A stretch of DNA of 33,659 bases. Source: Roseofilum halophilum BLCC-M91 (lineage in GTDB: Bacteria > Cyanobacteriota > Cyanobacteriia > Cyanobacteriales > Desertifilaceae). Below, in pieces: positions 26,832 through 33,659 of the stretch. The notes beneath the pieces were generated by a model. That model searched no databases and was not told where the DNA came from. It saw only the letters and a list, made by a program, of their open reading frames with translations. Position 1 is the first letter of the stretch, and the number at the start of each line of letters is the position of its first letter. The DNA lies in the NCBI RefSeq assembly GCF_030068445.1, contig NZ_JAQPOK010000154.1:1-33659 (forward strand). Direction: 5' to 3'. Position numbers and translations under genes: made by a program.

Positions 26832-27085
26832 CGCAAAAACGGATGGTTATTCCCATCAGTCTGTTTATTCCTAGCCGCCTCACTCATAAACCGCTTCAGA
26901 GCCTTTTCCCGATTTTTCATAAACGCCGTCCAAAACCCCGGCTGAAACTCATCCATCGTTTTAGCCAGCGCCCACACATCCACCGCTAAAATATTGTAAA
27001 GGGTTTCATCTTCGCGCTTGAGGGAGTTGATTTGATCGAGTAACTGACGAGTTTTGGACGAAGTAAAGTCCTTATTGGTGACCAT
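26828..27085 (-). CDS. Small protein of unknown function
   Basis: An 85-residue, soluble, mostly helical protein with a good AGGGAGA ribosome-binding site ahead of its ATG. Its 3' end overlaps the stop region of the convergent deacetylase gene by four bases. The central MDEFQPGFWTAFMKNREKALKRFM-type segment is charged and probably helical. I do not recognise the family. It has no signal peptide or cysteine motif. Confidence 0.7.
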   Translation of the reverse strand: MVTNKDFTSSKTRQLLDQINSLKREDETLYNILAVDVWALAKTMDEFQPGFWTAFMKNREKALKRFMSEAARNKQTDGNNHPFLR

Positions 27086-27209
27086 TAGAAAATCTCCCTA
27101 AAACGTTCCGACACTATCTCAATGATAATGGTTGTGGATTGTCTCTGGTGCTTGGTCGTAGCCCTCCAGAAACGATAAAGTAGTCATTGATTCATTAAAC
27201 AAGACGATT

Positions 27210-27779
27210 ATGTTACGCAAAATTTCCTTGGGAACTGTCGGTTTATATGTGGGAGGCCTCTTAACAGTCGGAGGCTTTGTCGCCTATTTTACCAATCATC
27301 CCACCCTCAACTTAGCCGGATTTTTTTATGGCATTCCCCTCCTATTGGGAGGACTAGCCCTAAAAGCCTCAGAACTAAAACCCGTCCCCGTTACTCAAGA
27401 ACCTTCTGCCCAGGTTTTAGCCCTACGTGACCAACAGGGAACATCCACCCAACTCCAGGTCTGGAAAGATGTGACTCGCTATCGCTATGGCCAAGAAGCC
27501 CATCTCGATGAGTCCCTCAAAAGTTTAGGCTTAAGTCCAACCGATGAAGAACGACCCCTCTTAATTGGCATTCGAGAAATCGCTGTTGATGACCATTATG
27601 CTCTAGTTTTAGAGTTTGAGTCGCCTTTTGTCTCTTTAGACGCTTGGCAGCAGAAACAAGAAAAAATAGAACGATTTTTTGGCCCCGGTTTGCGGGTCGA
27701 AGTTACCCCTCAAGAGGGCGAAGAAGATTGTTTTGATGTGTTTTTAATTGCTGTGGGTGAACCGGCTCCCGTAAGTTAA
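27210..27779 (+). CDS. DUF2854 family membrane protein
   Basis: A 189-residue protein with two hydrophobic segments (about 8-28 and 36-52) at the N-terminus, followed by a soluble domain (about 70-189) rich in acidic residues. It matches DUF2854, found in cyanobacteria and chloroplast-containing plants. The function is not known; a thylakoid or plasma membrane location is inferred. It is convergent with the CRR7-like gene, whose stop codon is only seven bases away. Confidence 0.82.
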   Translation: MLRKISLGTVGLYVGGLLTVGGFVAYFTNHPTLNLAGFFYGIPLLLGGLALKASELKPVPVTQEPSAQVLALRDQQGTSTQLQVWKDVTRYRYGQEAHLDESLKSLGLSPTDEERPLLIGIREIAVDDHYALVLEFESPFVSLDAWQQKQEKIERFFGPGLRVEVTPQEGEEDCFDVFLIAVGEPAPVS

Positions 27780-27786
27780 ACCCTCT

Positions 27787-28047
27787 CTAGGATTTTTCTA
27801 AGCGCACCACGTACCATTGTAAGAAGGTTCCCGGGCCAAGATCGAGTTCGCAGGAGGTTTCCATCAGGTACTTGGCCTGGTCTTCTAGGGTGGTAAATTT
27901 TTGTAAATCTCTGGGGAGTTCCTCTTGGCATTCACTCAAACAGGCCTTAAGCTTGTCGAGTAATTCAACTTCCGTCAGAAATTGCTCCGGTTGATTGGCC
28001 TCTAAAACCACAAAACCATCGGACTGATACATCACAGAATCGGGCAT
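27787..28047 (-). CDS. Chlororespiratory reduction 7 (CRR7)-like NDH-1 factor
   Basis: An 86-residue soluble protein resembling the CRR7 family (DGFVVLEANQPEQFLT near the start, PGTFLQWYVVRLEKS at the end). In plants CRR7 is needed to assemble chloroplast NDH; in cyanobacteria the homologue is assumed to act with NDH-1. A GGAGGA ribosome-binding site supports the ATG at 28047. No ndh gene is adjacent. The assignment comes from recognition of the conserved C-terminal pattern and has no contextual support. Confidence 0.75.
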   Translation of the reverse strand: MPDSVMYQSDGFVVLEANQPEQFLTEVELLDKLKACLSECQEELPRDLQKFTTLEDQAKYLMETSCELDLGPGTFLQWYVVRLEKS

Positions 28048-28298
28048 TTGAGTTCCTCCATTTAAGTCATTGATTTAATTACAGTTATAAAGAAGAGTTT
28101 AAGAAAATCTAAGCTTGACTGAGTTTGAGGGCCCACTTCCGATAAAATGGGAAGAAACCCCAAATTATCTAACTGGATGTTTGGTCATTCCTACCCAAGT
28201 TGCGAAAAATTTAAGCGGATGACCCCATTCGTTAGATTTTCTAGTCACCCTGGGGTTAGATGCCTTGGTATTGTAGCAAAACCTTACCCATTGATTCT

Positions 28299-30227
28299 AT
28301 GGTTTCATCGTTGAATTCTCCCTCGACCACTTCTAAGCCGTCTAAGATCGAAGTCATCAAAGAAAATAGTGATTTTCTCAGAGAACCGGTTGCTTCCGAA
28401 TTGTTGGAAGATACGACCCACTTTTCTGGCGATGCCATTCAAATTCTCAAGTTTCATGGTTCCTATCAACAGGATAATCGGGATAATCGCCAAAAAGGTC
28501 AAGAAAGAGATTATCAGATGATGCTCAGGACTCGTAGTCCGGGGGGCTTTATTCCTCCAGAGTTGTATTTGGCGCTGGATGATTTATCGGAAACTTATGG
28601 AAATCATACCCTGAGAACAACGACTCGGCAAGGGTTTCAGATGCATGGAATTCTGAAGAAAAACCTGAAAACGGTAATTTCTAGCATCGTCAGAAATATG
28701 GGGTCTACCCTAGGCGCTTGTGGGGATTTAAACCGGAATGTGATGGCTCCGGCTGCCCCCTATAAAACTCGCCCAGAGTATCAATATGCTTGGGAATATG
28801 CCAATAAGATTGCCGATTTACTCACGCCACAAACGGGAGCTTATTATGAGATTTGGTTGGATGGAGAAAAGGTGATTAGTGGGGAAGAAGCGCCAGAAGT
28901 GAAGGCGGCCCGTAATAAAAACCTCAATGGCACGAATTTCACCGATCGCGAAGAACCGATTTATGGCACGCATTATATGCCCCGTAAATTTAAGATCTGT
29001 CTGACTGTGCCGGGGGATAATTCGGTCGATATTTTGACGCAAGATATTGGCTTGGTGGTGATGACAAATGAGGCTGGAGAGCTAGAAGGGTTTAATGTTT
29101 ATGCGGGGGGGGGCTTAGGTCGCACCCATAATAAGGAAGAAACCTTTGCACGGGCAGCCGATCGCATAGGCTATGTAGAGAAGGAAGATGTGTACGATCT
29201 GGTGAAGGCCATTGTGGCGACTCAGCGAGATTATGGCGATCGCCACCAGCGCCGTCATGCCAGAATGAAATATCTGCTCCATGATTGGGGAGTGGACAAA
29301 TTCCGCGCCCAGGTTGAACACTATTTCGGCAAACCCCTCGCTCCCTTTAAGCCCCTACCAGAATTTGAATATCAGGATTATTTGGGTTGGCACGATCAGG
29401 GCGATGGTAAAAAGTTCTTTGGTTTATCCATTGAAAATGGTCGGGTTAAAGACGAGGGCAAATTCAAGCTCAAGAGCGCCCTGCGGGAAATTGTCACCCA
29501 GTTTCAGTTACCGATACGCCTTACACCCAATCATAATCTGATTCTGTACGAAATCGATCCCAAGGATCAAGAGGCGATCGCCGAAATCTTCAAACAACAC
29601 GGAGTCGAAACCAATGCCGAACGGCTCGATCCCCTCGTCCGCTACTCCATGGCCTGTCCCGCACTCCCCTTGTGCGGCCTAGCCATTACCGAATCAGAAC
29701 GGGCCCTACCCGGCATTCTCGCCCGCATTCGCACCCTACTCAAAAAAGTCGGACTACCCAAAGAACACTTTGTCGTCCGCATGACCGGATGTCCCAATGG
29801 CTGCGCCCGTCCCTATATTGCCGAATTGGGATTTGTCGGCCAAACCCCAGGAGCATACCAGATCTGGCTGGGAGCAGACCCCAATCAAAACCGGCTCTCC
29901 GAACCCTTCCTAGATAAGGTCAAGGATGAAGACCTTGAGTCCACCCTAGAGCCATTATTCGTCTATTTCAAGCAAGAACGCCTGAATAACGGCAAAGTCG
30001 AGAGTTTTGGTGATTTTTGTCATCGAGTCGGTTTTGACGCACTCAGGGCGTTTTCTGAGAGTTATACCCCAGGATCGGGATTGGTATCTTCTGGTAAAGC
30101 TCGATACCGGATCGGAGTCCGGGATACCGTGTATCAGCAGTTTAAGGATTTAGCCGCCCAGGAAGGCAAGTCCATGACCCAATTGGCGACTGAAGTGTTA
30201 GAAGCCTACATTGCAGAGAACGGTTAG
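28299..30227 (+). CDS. sir: Ferredoxin-dependent sulfite reductase with ribbon-helix-helix-like C-terminal tail
   Basis: Reduces sulfite to sulfide with six electrons from ferredoxin, using siroheme and a [4Fe-4S] cluster. From ATG 28299 (642 residues) the N-terminus matches related enzymes ([16 protein letters not shown], then [11 protein letters not shown]). ATG 28260 would add 13 residues and sits behind GGGG. Cluster/siroheme cysteines are C453 and C459 (CPALPLCG) and C498 and C502 (TGCPNGC). Two ferredoxin-like half-domains are present. After about residue 590 comes [20 protein letters not shown] and a second helix. This reads as a ribbon-helix-helix DNA-binding fold and is not needed for catalysis. 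Together with sat it covers sulfate assimilation. Confidence 0.95.
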   Translation: MVSSLNSPSTTSKPSKIEVIKENSDFLREPVASELLEDTTHFSGDAIQILKFHGSYQQDNRDNRQKGQERDYQMMLRTRSPGGFIPPELYLALDDLSETYGNHTLRTTTRQGFQMHGILKKNLKTVISSIVRNMGSTLGACGDLNRNVMAPAAPYKTRPEYQYAWEYANKIADLLTPQTGAYYEIWLDGEKVISGEEAPEVKAARNKNLNGTNFTDREEPIYGTHYMPRKFKICLTVPGDNSVDILTQDIGLVVMTNEAGELEGFNVYAGGGLGRTHNKEETFARAADRIGYVEKEDVYDLVKAIVATQRDYGDRHQRRHARMKYLLHDWGVDKFRAQVEHYFGKPLAPFKPLPEFEYQDYLGWHDQGDGKKFFGLSIENGRVKDEGKFKLKSALREIVTQFQLPIRLTPNHNLILYEIDPKDQEAIAEIFKQHGVETNAERLDPLVRYSMACPALPLCGLAITESERALPGILARIRTLLKKVGLPKEHFVVRMTGCPNGCARPYIAELGFVGQTPGAYQIWLGADPNQNRLSEPFLDKVKDEDLESTLEPLFVYFKQERLNNGKVESFGDFCHRVGFDALRAFSESYTPGSGLVSSGKARYRIGVRDTVYQQFKDLAAQEGKSMTQLATEVLEAYIAENG

Positions 30228-30250
30228 GTTTAGGGGTGAACAATCAACAA

Positions 30251-30274
30251 TCTCCTGGGTTTTAGCCCAGGAGA
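30251..30274. repeat. Perfect hairpin between sir and the defence pair
   Basis: TCTCCTGGG (30251-30259) and CCCAGGAGA (30266-30274) form a nine-pair stem with loop TTTTAG. It lies 24 bases after the sir stop codon. No T-run follows directly, but TTTTTT occurs at 30294-30299. It may end sir transcription or mark the border of the AT-rich insert. Confidence 0.55.
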
Positions 30275-30332
30275 CGATCGCAAGATATCAGATTTTTTCA
30301 CCAATCACTGGTTTAAGTACCAAGAATCACCC

Positions 30333-31631
30333 ATGCTTATCGAGTTTAGTGTCGGCAACTACAGATCGTTTAAAGAACCTGTCACTTTCAGTATGGTTGC
30401 CGCTAATCTTGACTCTAAAAATCCACAAATCGATGAAGACAATAGTTTTAGTGTAGGTAACAATCTAAAACTACTTAAGAGTGCAGCAATTTATGGAGCG
30501 AACGCTAGTGGTAAAAGTAATCTGGTAAAAGCTTTAGGATTTATGAAATGGTTTATCATCAATTCATCGAAAGAAACTCAGAGTACCGAAAAAATTAAGG
30601 TAGAACCGTTTAGACTCAGCACAGAAACCAAAACACAGCCATCATTGTTTGAGTTGGTCTTTGTCATGGACGGCACAAAATACAGATATGGCTTTGAAGT
30701 CACTCAACATCGGGTGATATCTGAATGGCTGTATTATGTCCCTAATGTTAAAGAAACAAAGCTTTTTATCCGTGACTCAGACCAAATAGAACAATCTAAA
30801 AAATACCAAAGTAATAATTTAAAACAATTTACTCGCAGTAATGCCTTGTATCTTTCTGTTTGTTCTCAATTCAATGTTGATTTGGCAGAAAAAATATTGA
30901 ATTGGTTAAGCAGAACATTAAATATTGTATCTGGATTAAATGATACAGAAGATATCAGTTATACGTTGAGGTGTTTGGAAGATAACAATCTCAATGATGA
31001 GATTAAACAATTAATAAAAAGTCTTGATTTTGGGATCACTGGTATCAATATTAGAGAAAGGGATTTTTTGCCAGAGTTTAATTTCTTACCAAATGATATA
31101 AAAGAACAGCTAAAAAGCTTTATAGAAGAAGATAATATGAAAGGAGTTAAAATGGTTTCTGTGGGAACAGAACACCAGGTTTTTGATGAATATGGCAATC
31201 TTAAATTTACCGAAGAATTCAATTTAAATCATCATGAATCTGAAGGGACACAGAAGCTATTTGCTCTGGCTGGAAGGTTAATTATGGCTCTGAAAGAGAG
31301 TCAAGTCTTGATGATTGATGAATTTGATGCTAGGTTGCACCCTCTGATTAGCCTGGGGATTGTTGAACTGTTTAACTCAAAAGATAATAACCCAAATAAT
31401 GCTCAACTTATATTTATCACCCATGATACTCACTTGTTGAGCCATAAAATATTCCGCAGAGACCAAATTTGGTTTACAGAAAAAAATCGGTATGGTGCTA
31501 CTGATTTATATTCGCTTGCAGAATATAAAGTACCCAATGATGCTGCTTTTGAAAGTGACTATATTAAAGGAAGATATGGTGCAATTCCATATCTTGGCGA
31601 TCTAAGTTATCTCATTAACTCTAATGGCTAA
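30333..31631 (+). CDS. AAA family ATPase of an AbiL-like defence pair
   Basis: A 432-residue ABC/OLD-type ATPase. Walker A is GANASGKSN (55-63), the signature-like segment SEGTQKLF is near 303, Walker B is VLMIDEFD (325-332) and the switch histidine is H364 in FITHDTHL. The middle of the protein replaces the SMC-like coiled coil with a short helical insert. The downstream RloB-type gene overlaps it by eight bases. This ATPase plus RloB order is that of AbiL-type abortive infection systems (AbiLi and AbiLii). The DNA is visibly more AT-rich than its neighbours and lacks HIP1 sites, suggesting horizontal gain. The trigger and target are unknown. Confidence 0.85.
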   Translation: MLIEFSVGNYRSFKEPVTFSMVAANLDSKNPQIDEDNSFSVGNNLKLLKSAAIYGANASGKSNLVKALGFMKWFIINSSKETQSTEKIKVEPFRLSTETKTQPSLFELVFVMDGTKYRYGFEVTQHRVISEWLYYVPNVKETKLFIRDSDQIEQSKKYQSNNLKQFTRSNALYLSVCSQFNVDLAEKILNWLSRTLNIVSGLNDTEDISYTLRCLEDNNLNDEIKQLIKSLDFGITGINIRERDFLPEFNFLPNDIKEQLKSFIEEDNMKGVKMVSVGTEHQVFDEYGNLKFTEEFNLNHHESEGTQKLFALAGRLIMALKESQVLMIDEFDARLHPLISLGIVELFNSKDNNPNNAQLIFITHDTHLLSHKIFRRDQIWFTEKNRYGATDLYSLAEYKVPNDAAFESDYIKGRYGAIPYLGDLSYLINSNG

Positions 31632-32229
31632 AAAGAAGAAGCCCCGCAGCCCTAAATATAAGAGGAAAGTTAACACTAGAGAAGTTAAACAGAGATTTCT
31701 GATTGTTTGTGAGGGAACCAAAACAGAACCCAACTATTTTAGAAGCTTTCGTGTGCCTCGAAATGTTGTTGAAGTCAATGTAACAGGATTGGGACGAAAT
31801 CCTAGTCAATTAGTTGATTATGCAAGTCAATTAAATGATGAAGATGGGGATTACGATCGAGTTTGGTGTGTATTCGATCGAGATTCTTGGAAATTACAAG
31901 ATTTTAATTCTGCCCTATCTAGCGCTAAGAATAAACGCTTTGAAGTTGCTTACTCTAACCCAAAGTTTGAATTATGGTATCTCTTGCATTTTGATTATTG
32001 CGATAGTTCTATACCTCCAGAAAAATATAATTCTAAGCTATCTTCATATATGGGTATAGAATATGAAAAAAATAATAGGGATATGTATGAACTATTGCGG
32101 GATACACAGAAAAAAGCGATTGAACGGGCTGAAAAACTTTTGGAACAGTACGATCATGCGAATCCAGCTAAAGATAATCCATCAACAACTGTACATCAAT
32201 TGGTTAAAGCTCTCAATAAGTTTCTTTGA
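31624..32229 (+). CDS. rloB: RloB family protein (AbiLii-like, TOPRIM-like motifs)
   Basis: A 201-residue protein with a basic N-terminus. The family pattern is clear: FLIVCEGTKTEPNYF (25-39), VWCVFDRDSW (80-89), SNPKFELWYLLHF (111-123) and NPSTTVHQLV (185-194). The strand-glutamate at E30 and the D85-x-D87 pair after a hydrophobic strand are spaced like TOPRIM metal ligands. It may therefore be a nuclease working with the ATPase encoded upstream, like a split OLD enzyme. The start codon lies eight bases before the end of the ATPase gene, so the two are translationally coupled. The AT-rich codon use matches its partner and differs from flanking genes. Confidence 0.85.
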   Translation: MAKKKKPRSPKYKRKVNTREVKQRFLIVCEGTKTEPNYFRSFRVPRNVVEVNVTGLGRNPSQLVDYASQLNDEDGDYDRVWCVFDRDSWKLQDFNSALSSAKNKRFEVAYSNPKFELWYLLHFDYCDSSIPPEKYNSKLSSYMGIEYEKNNRDMYELLRDTQKKAIERAEKLLEQYDHANPAKDNPSTTVHQLVKALNKFL

Positions 32230-32260
32230 TTATAGCCTTGCTCTCTTGCATGAGGTATAG

Positions 32261-32299
32261 CCCTCACCCCCAACCCCCTCTCCCACGGGAGAAGGGGCT
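32261..32299. repeat. Dispersed C/G-rich hairpin repeat
   Basis: CCCTCACCCCCAACCCCCTC leads into a strong stem, CCCCTCTCCC with GGGAGAAGGGG (32275-32297, one bulged A). This is a second copy of the repeat type at 15261-15308 and lies between rloB and the convergent helicase gene, where it may also serve as a bidirectional transcription stop. Confidence 0.7.
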
Positions 32300-32360
32300 A
32301 AGTCTGTATCTCATCTATTAGAGAAAAGCTGTATACTTTTGACTCAGGAAATGCTGTATT

Positions 32361-33659
32361 TTAATTTTTAATTGAAATTACAGATTGGGGAAATTGACGC
32401 TTTAAGGCAGGGAAAACAGGACAGACGGGTTGAGATTGAAGGGTCATCTGGCGATTGACATTAAATTTACTCCAGGTAAACGGGCTTTTGTTTGCAGCAG
32501 ACATCCATAAGAGGCGTTTGGCGCGAGTCATGGCGACATAGAGTAGGCGATATTCTTCGGCGGTTTTGAGCTGTTCGGCTTCTTCCCAAGCTTGATTGCC
32601 TTCTGGAATTGGATCTCCATGTAAATGGGCGCGAATTTGGGCCCGGGCTACTTCAGCTAAACTAAATTCTCCTAAAAATCGGGTTTGGGGGGGAGTCCAG
32701 CGACTGCCCGGAATCATATTTTTATGTAAAAAGGGTAAAAAGACATAATCCCAGTCCAATCCTTTGGCTTTGTGCATGGTGATAATGGTAAGCTGATTGG
32801 GCCGCATATAAGGGGAATCATCGGCGGTATCTACTTGAACTGGCTCAAATCGTTCTGATTGCACAATTTCGGTTAGAACTCTCAACAGGGCCGATAGGGA
32901 CTCCTCGCCTAGGGTTTGCTGGGTGACTCGTTCTGCTAGTTTATCGGCCGTGGCGAGTTCGTTTTGGCTATAGCGTAGGGTGAGACCGAGAAAGGGAATG
33001 AGTTGGTAAGGGGGTAGGTCTAACTGGGCCCGGAGCAGGGCGCGACAGTAGCGCCGGGCGCTTTTGCTGGTGTCGTTTCCAGGAGTGTCGAGGGGGCCGG
33101 GATAGAGGAAGACTTCGGGTAGGGTGGCGAGGGCGTTGAGGTCTTGGGGGGGAATGAGGCGACGGTTGAGGAGGACGGTGAGGGCGGCTTTGAGAGCGTC
33201 GGGGGAATGGGGACGTTGGAGGAAGTTGAGCAGGTTGAGTATTTCGGCGGGAACCTGGGAGTGGCGATCGCTTTCTGCGACTTCAAAGAGGTTGATTTTG
33301 GTTCCGTATTTCTGCCGCAGTTGGTGAGCGACAAACCTGCCTTGGTCGTTGGTACGCACGAGGACGGCGGCGCTGTGATAGGGGTCTTGGGTAAAGAGGG
33401 TATGAATGCGATCGCCGATCCATTCTACAGTTTGGAAGACATCACGGGGCGTATAGAGTTCTAAACCTTTGCCTTCGGGGGCTGGGTTGGCATCCGGTTG
33501 GGGGTCTTCGGGCGGTACGGGTTGAATGAGTTGGAGGCTGAAGGGTAAGGGGATTTGATTTGGGGCGGGTTTTGTAGGGGCGGGTTTTGTAGGGGCGGGT
33601 TTTGTAGGGGCGGGTTTTGTAGGGGCGGGTTTGAAACCCGCCCCTACAGATCTGGAATG
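32361..33659 (-). CDS. UvrD/PcrA-family superfamily 1 DNA helicase, C-terminal part (runs off the window)
   Basis: At least 433 residues; the frame is open from 33359 to the right edge, so the N-terminal ATP-binding half is outside the window. Visible motifs are motif IV AAVLVRTNDQGRFVAHQL (around 33330-33370), motif V ITMHKAKGLDWDYVFLP (about 32733-32783) and motif VI RLLYVAMTRAKRLL (about 32510-32549). It is expected to unwind DNA 3'-5' in repair. The linker ahead of motif IV (33562-33648) is built from a 15-base tandem repeat translated as Pro-Ala-Pro-Thr-Lys units. The C-terminus is short, without a RecB-type nuclease domain. A start at GTG 33359 would cut through motif IV and is not credible. 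Confidence 0.9.
   Translation of the reverse strand, partial: HSRSVGAGFKPAPTKPAPTKPAPTKPAPTKPAPNQIPLPFSLQLIQPVPPEDPQPDANPAPEGKGLELYTPRDVFQTVEWIGDRIHTLFTQDPYHSAAVLVRTNDQGRFVAHQLRQKYGTKINLFEVAESDRHSQVPAEILNLLNFLQRPHSPDALKAALTVLLNRRLIPPQDLNALATLPEVFLYPGPLDTPGNDTSKSARRYCRALLRAQLDLPPYQLIPFLGLTLRYSQNELATADKLAERVTQQTLGEESLSALLRVLTEIVQSERFEPVQVDTADDSPYMRPNQLTIITMHKAKGLDWDYVFLPFLHKNMIPGSRWTPPQTRFLGEFSLAEVARAQIRAHLHGDPIPEGNQAWEEAEQLKTAEEYRLLYVAMTRAKRLLWMSAANKSPFTWSKFNVNRQMTLQSQPVCPVFPALKRQFPQSVISIKN
33562..33648. repeat. 15-bp tandem repeat array ending in a perfect 31-bp palindrome, inside the helicase gene
   Basis: Four exact copies of GGGGCGGGTTTTGTA run from 33562 to 33621. A fifth partial copy continues into its own reverse complement, giving 15-base arms at 33618-33632 and 33634-33648 around a single G. 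The unit length is a multiple of three, so the helicase frame stays open and reads as PAPTK repeats on the minus strand. The same motif style is a common intergenic repeat in cyanobacteria. Confidence 0.92.

Noticed and set aside
28115-28148. TTGACT and TAAAAT as a sigma-70 promoter for sir
   Set aside because: The 22-base spacing is too long for a standard promoter.
32361-33359. Helicase gene starting at GTG 33359
   Set aside because: This start cuts helicase motif IV (AVLVRTNDQ) in half; the frame stays open to the window edge, so the gene is longer.
33562-33648. CRISPR array
   Set aside because: The units are contiguous 15-mers without spacers; it is a tandem repeat ending in a palindrome.

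Overview
The window looks like chromosomal DNA of a filamentous, probably non-heterocystous cyanobacterium. Four things point there. The HIP1 octamer GCGATCGC recurs throughout. There are clade-typical genes: a CRR7-like NDH factor, DUF1818 and DUF2854 proteins, ferredoxin-dependent sulfite reductase, and the cyanobacterial/plant LpxB-related protein. Intergenic DNA is full of heptamer tandem repeats and hairpin repeats of the kind common in this phylum. Signalling genes are large and multidomain. I cannot name the genus from sequence alone.

Layout. 1-262: gene-free left edge with hairpins, three DnaA-box-like nonamers and a plus-strand terminator. 263-2869 (-): topA. 3335-8256 (+): a tight cluster of a REC-GAF-PP2C phosphatase, an RsbW-like ATPase, queG and a membrane-anchored metallophosphoesterase. 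8478-9182 (+): a small unknown protein and an orphan ExbD/TolR. 9238-14710 (-): a membrane TPR protein, a Tat-exported caspase-like protein with a Tyr/Ser instead of His/Cys dyad, and sat (ATP sulfurylase). 15030-16317 (+): a small unknown protein and a class II Fic protein. 16376-21053 (-): an LpxB-related protein, then a two-gene signalling operon (REC-GGDEF-EAL followed by REC-histidine kinase). 21267-25731 (+): a TolC-like channel, a PAS/GAF-GGDEF protein, rpoZ, an exported unknown protein and a DUF1818 protein. 25768-25841 (+): tRNA-Pro(GGG). 25908-28047: an HDAC-family amidohydrolase, an unknown small protein, a DUF2854 membrane protein and CRR7. 28299-30227 (+): ferredoxin-sulfite reductase with a ribbon-helix-helix-like tail. 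30333-32229 (+): an AT-rich two-gene AbiL/RloB-type defence module. 32361-33659 (-): the C-terminal half of a UvrD-family helicase, running off the window and carrying an in-frame 15-bp repeat array.

How the genes fit together. sat and sir are two steps of assimilatory sulfate reduction but lie about 14 kb apart and are not in one operon. The phosphatase/RsbW pair looks like a partner-switching module with no visible STAS antagonist. The 17.9-24.6 kb stretch concentrates second-messenger signalling: an EAL protein with a degenerate cyclase domain, a histidine kinase and a GGDEF protein, with a TolC channel between them. The most unusual items are the repeat array inside the helicase gene, the AbiL-like pair whose small protein carries TOPRIM-like motifs, the pseudo-orthocaspase, the sulfite reductase tail, and the DnaA-box cluster beside topA. 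No CRISPR array, rRNA or intact transposase was found.
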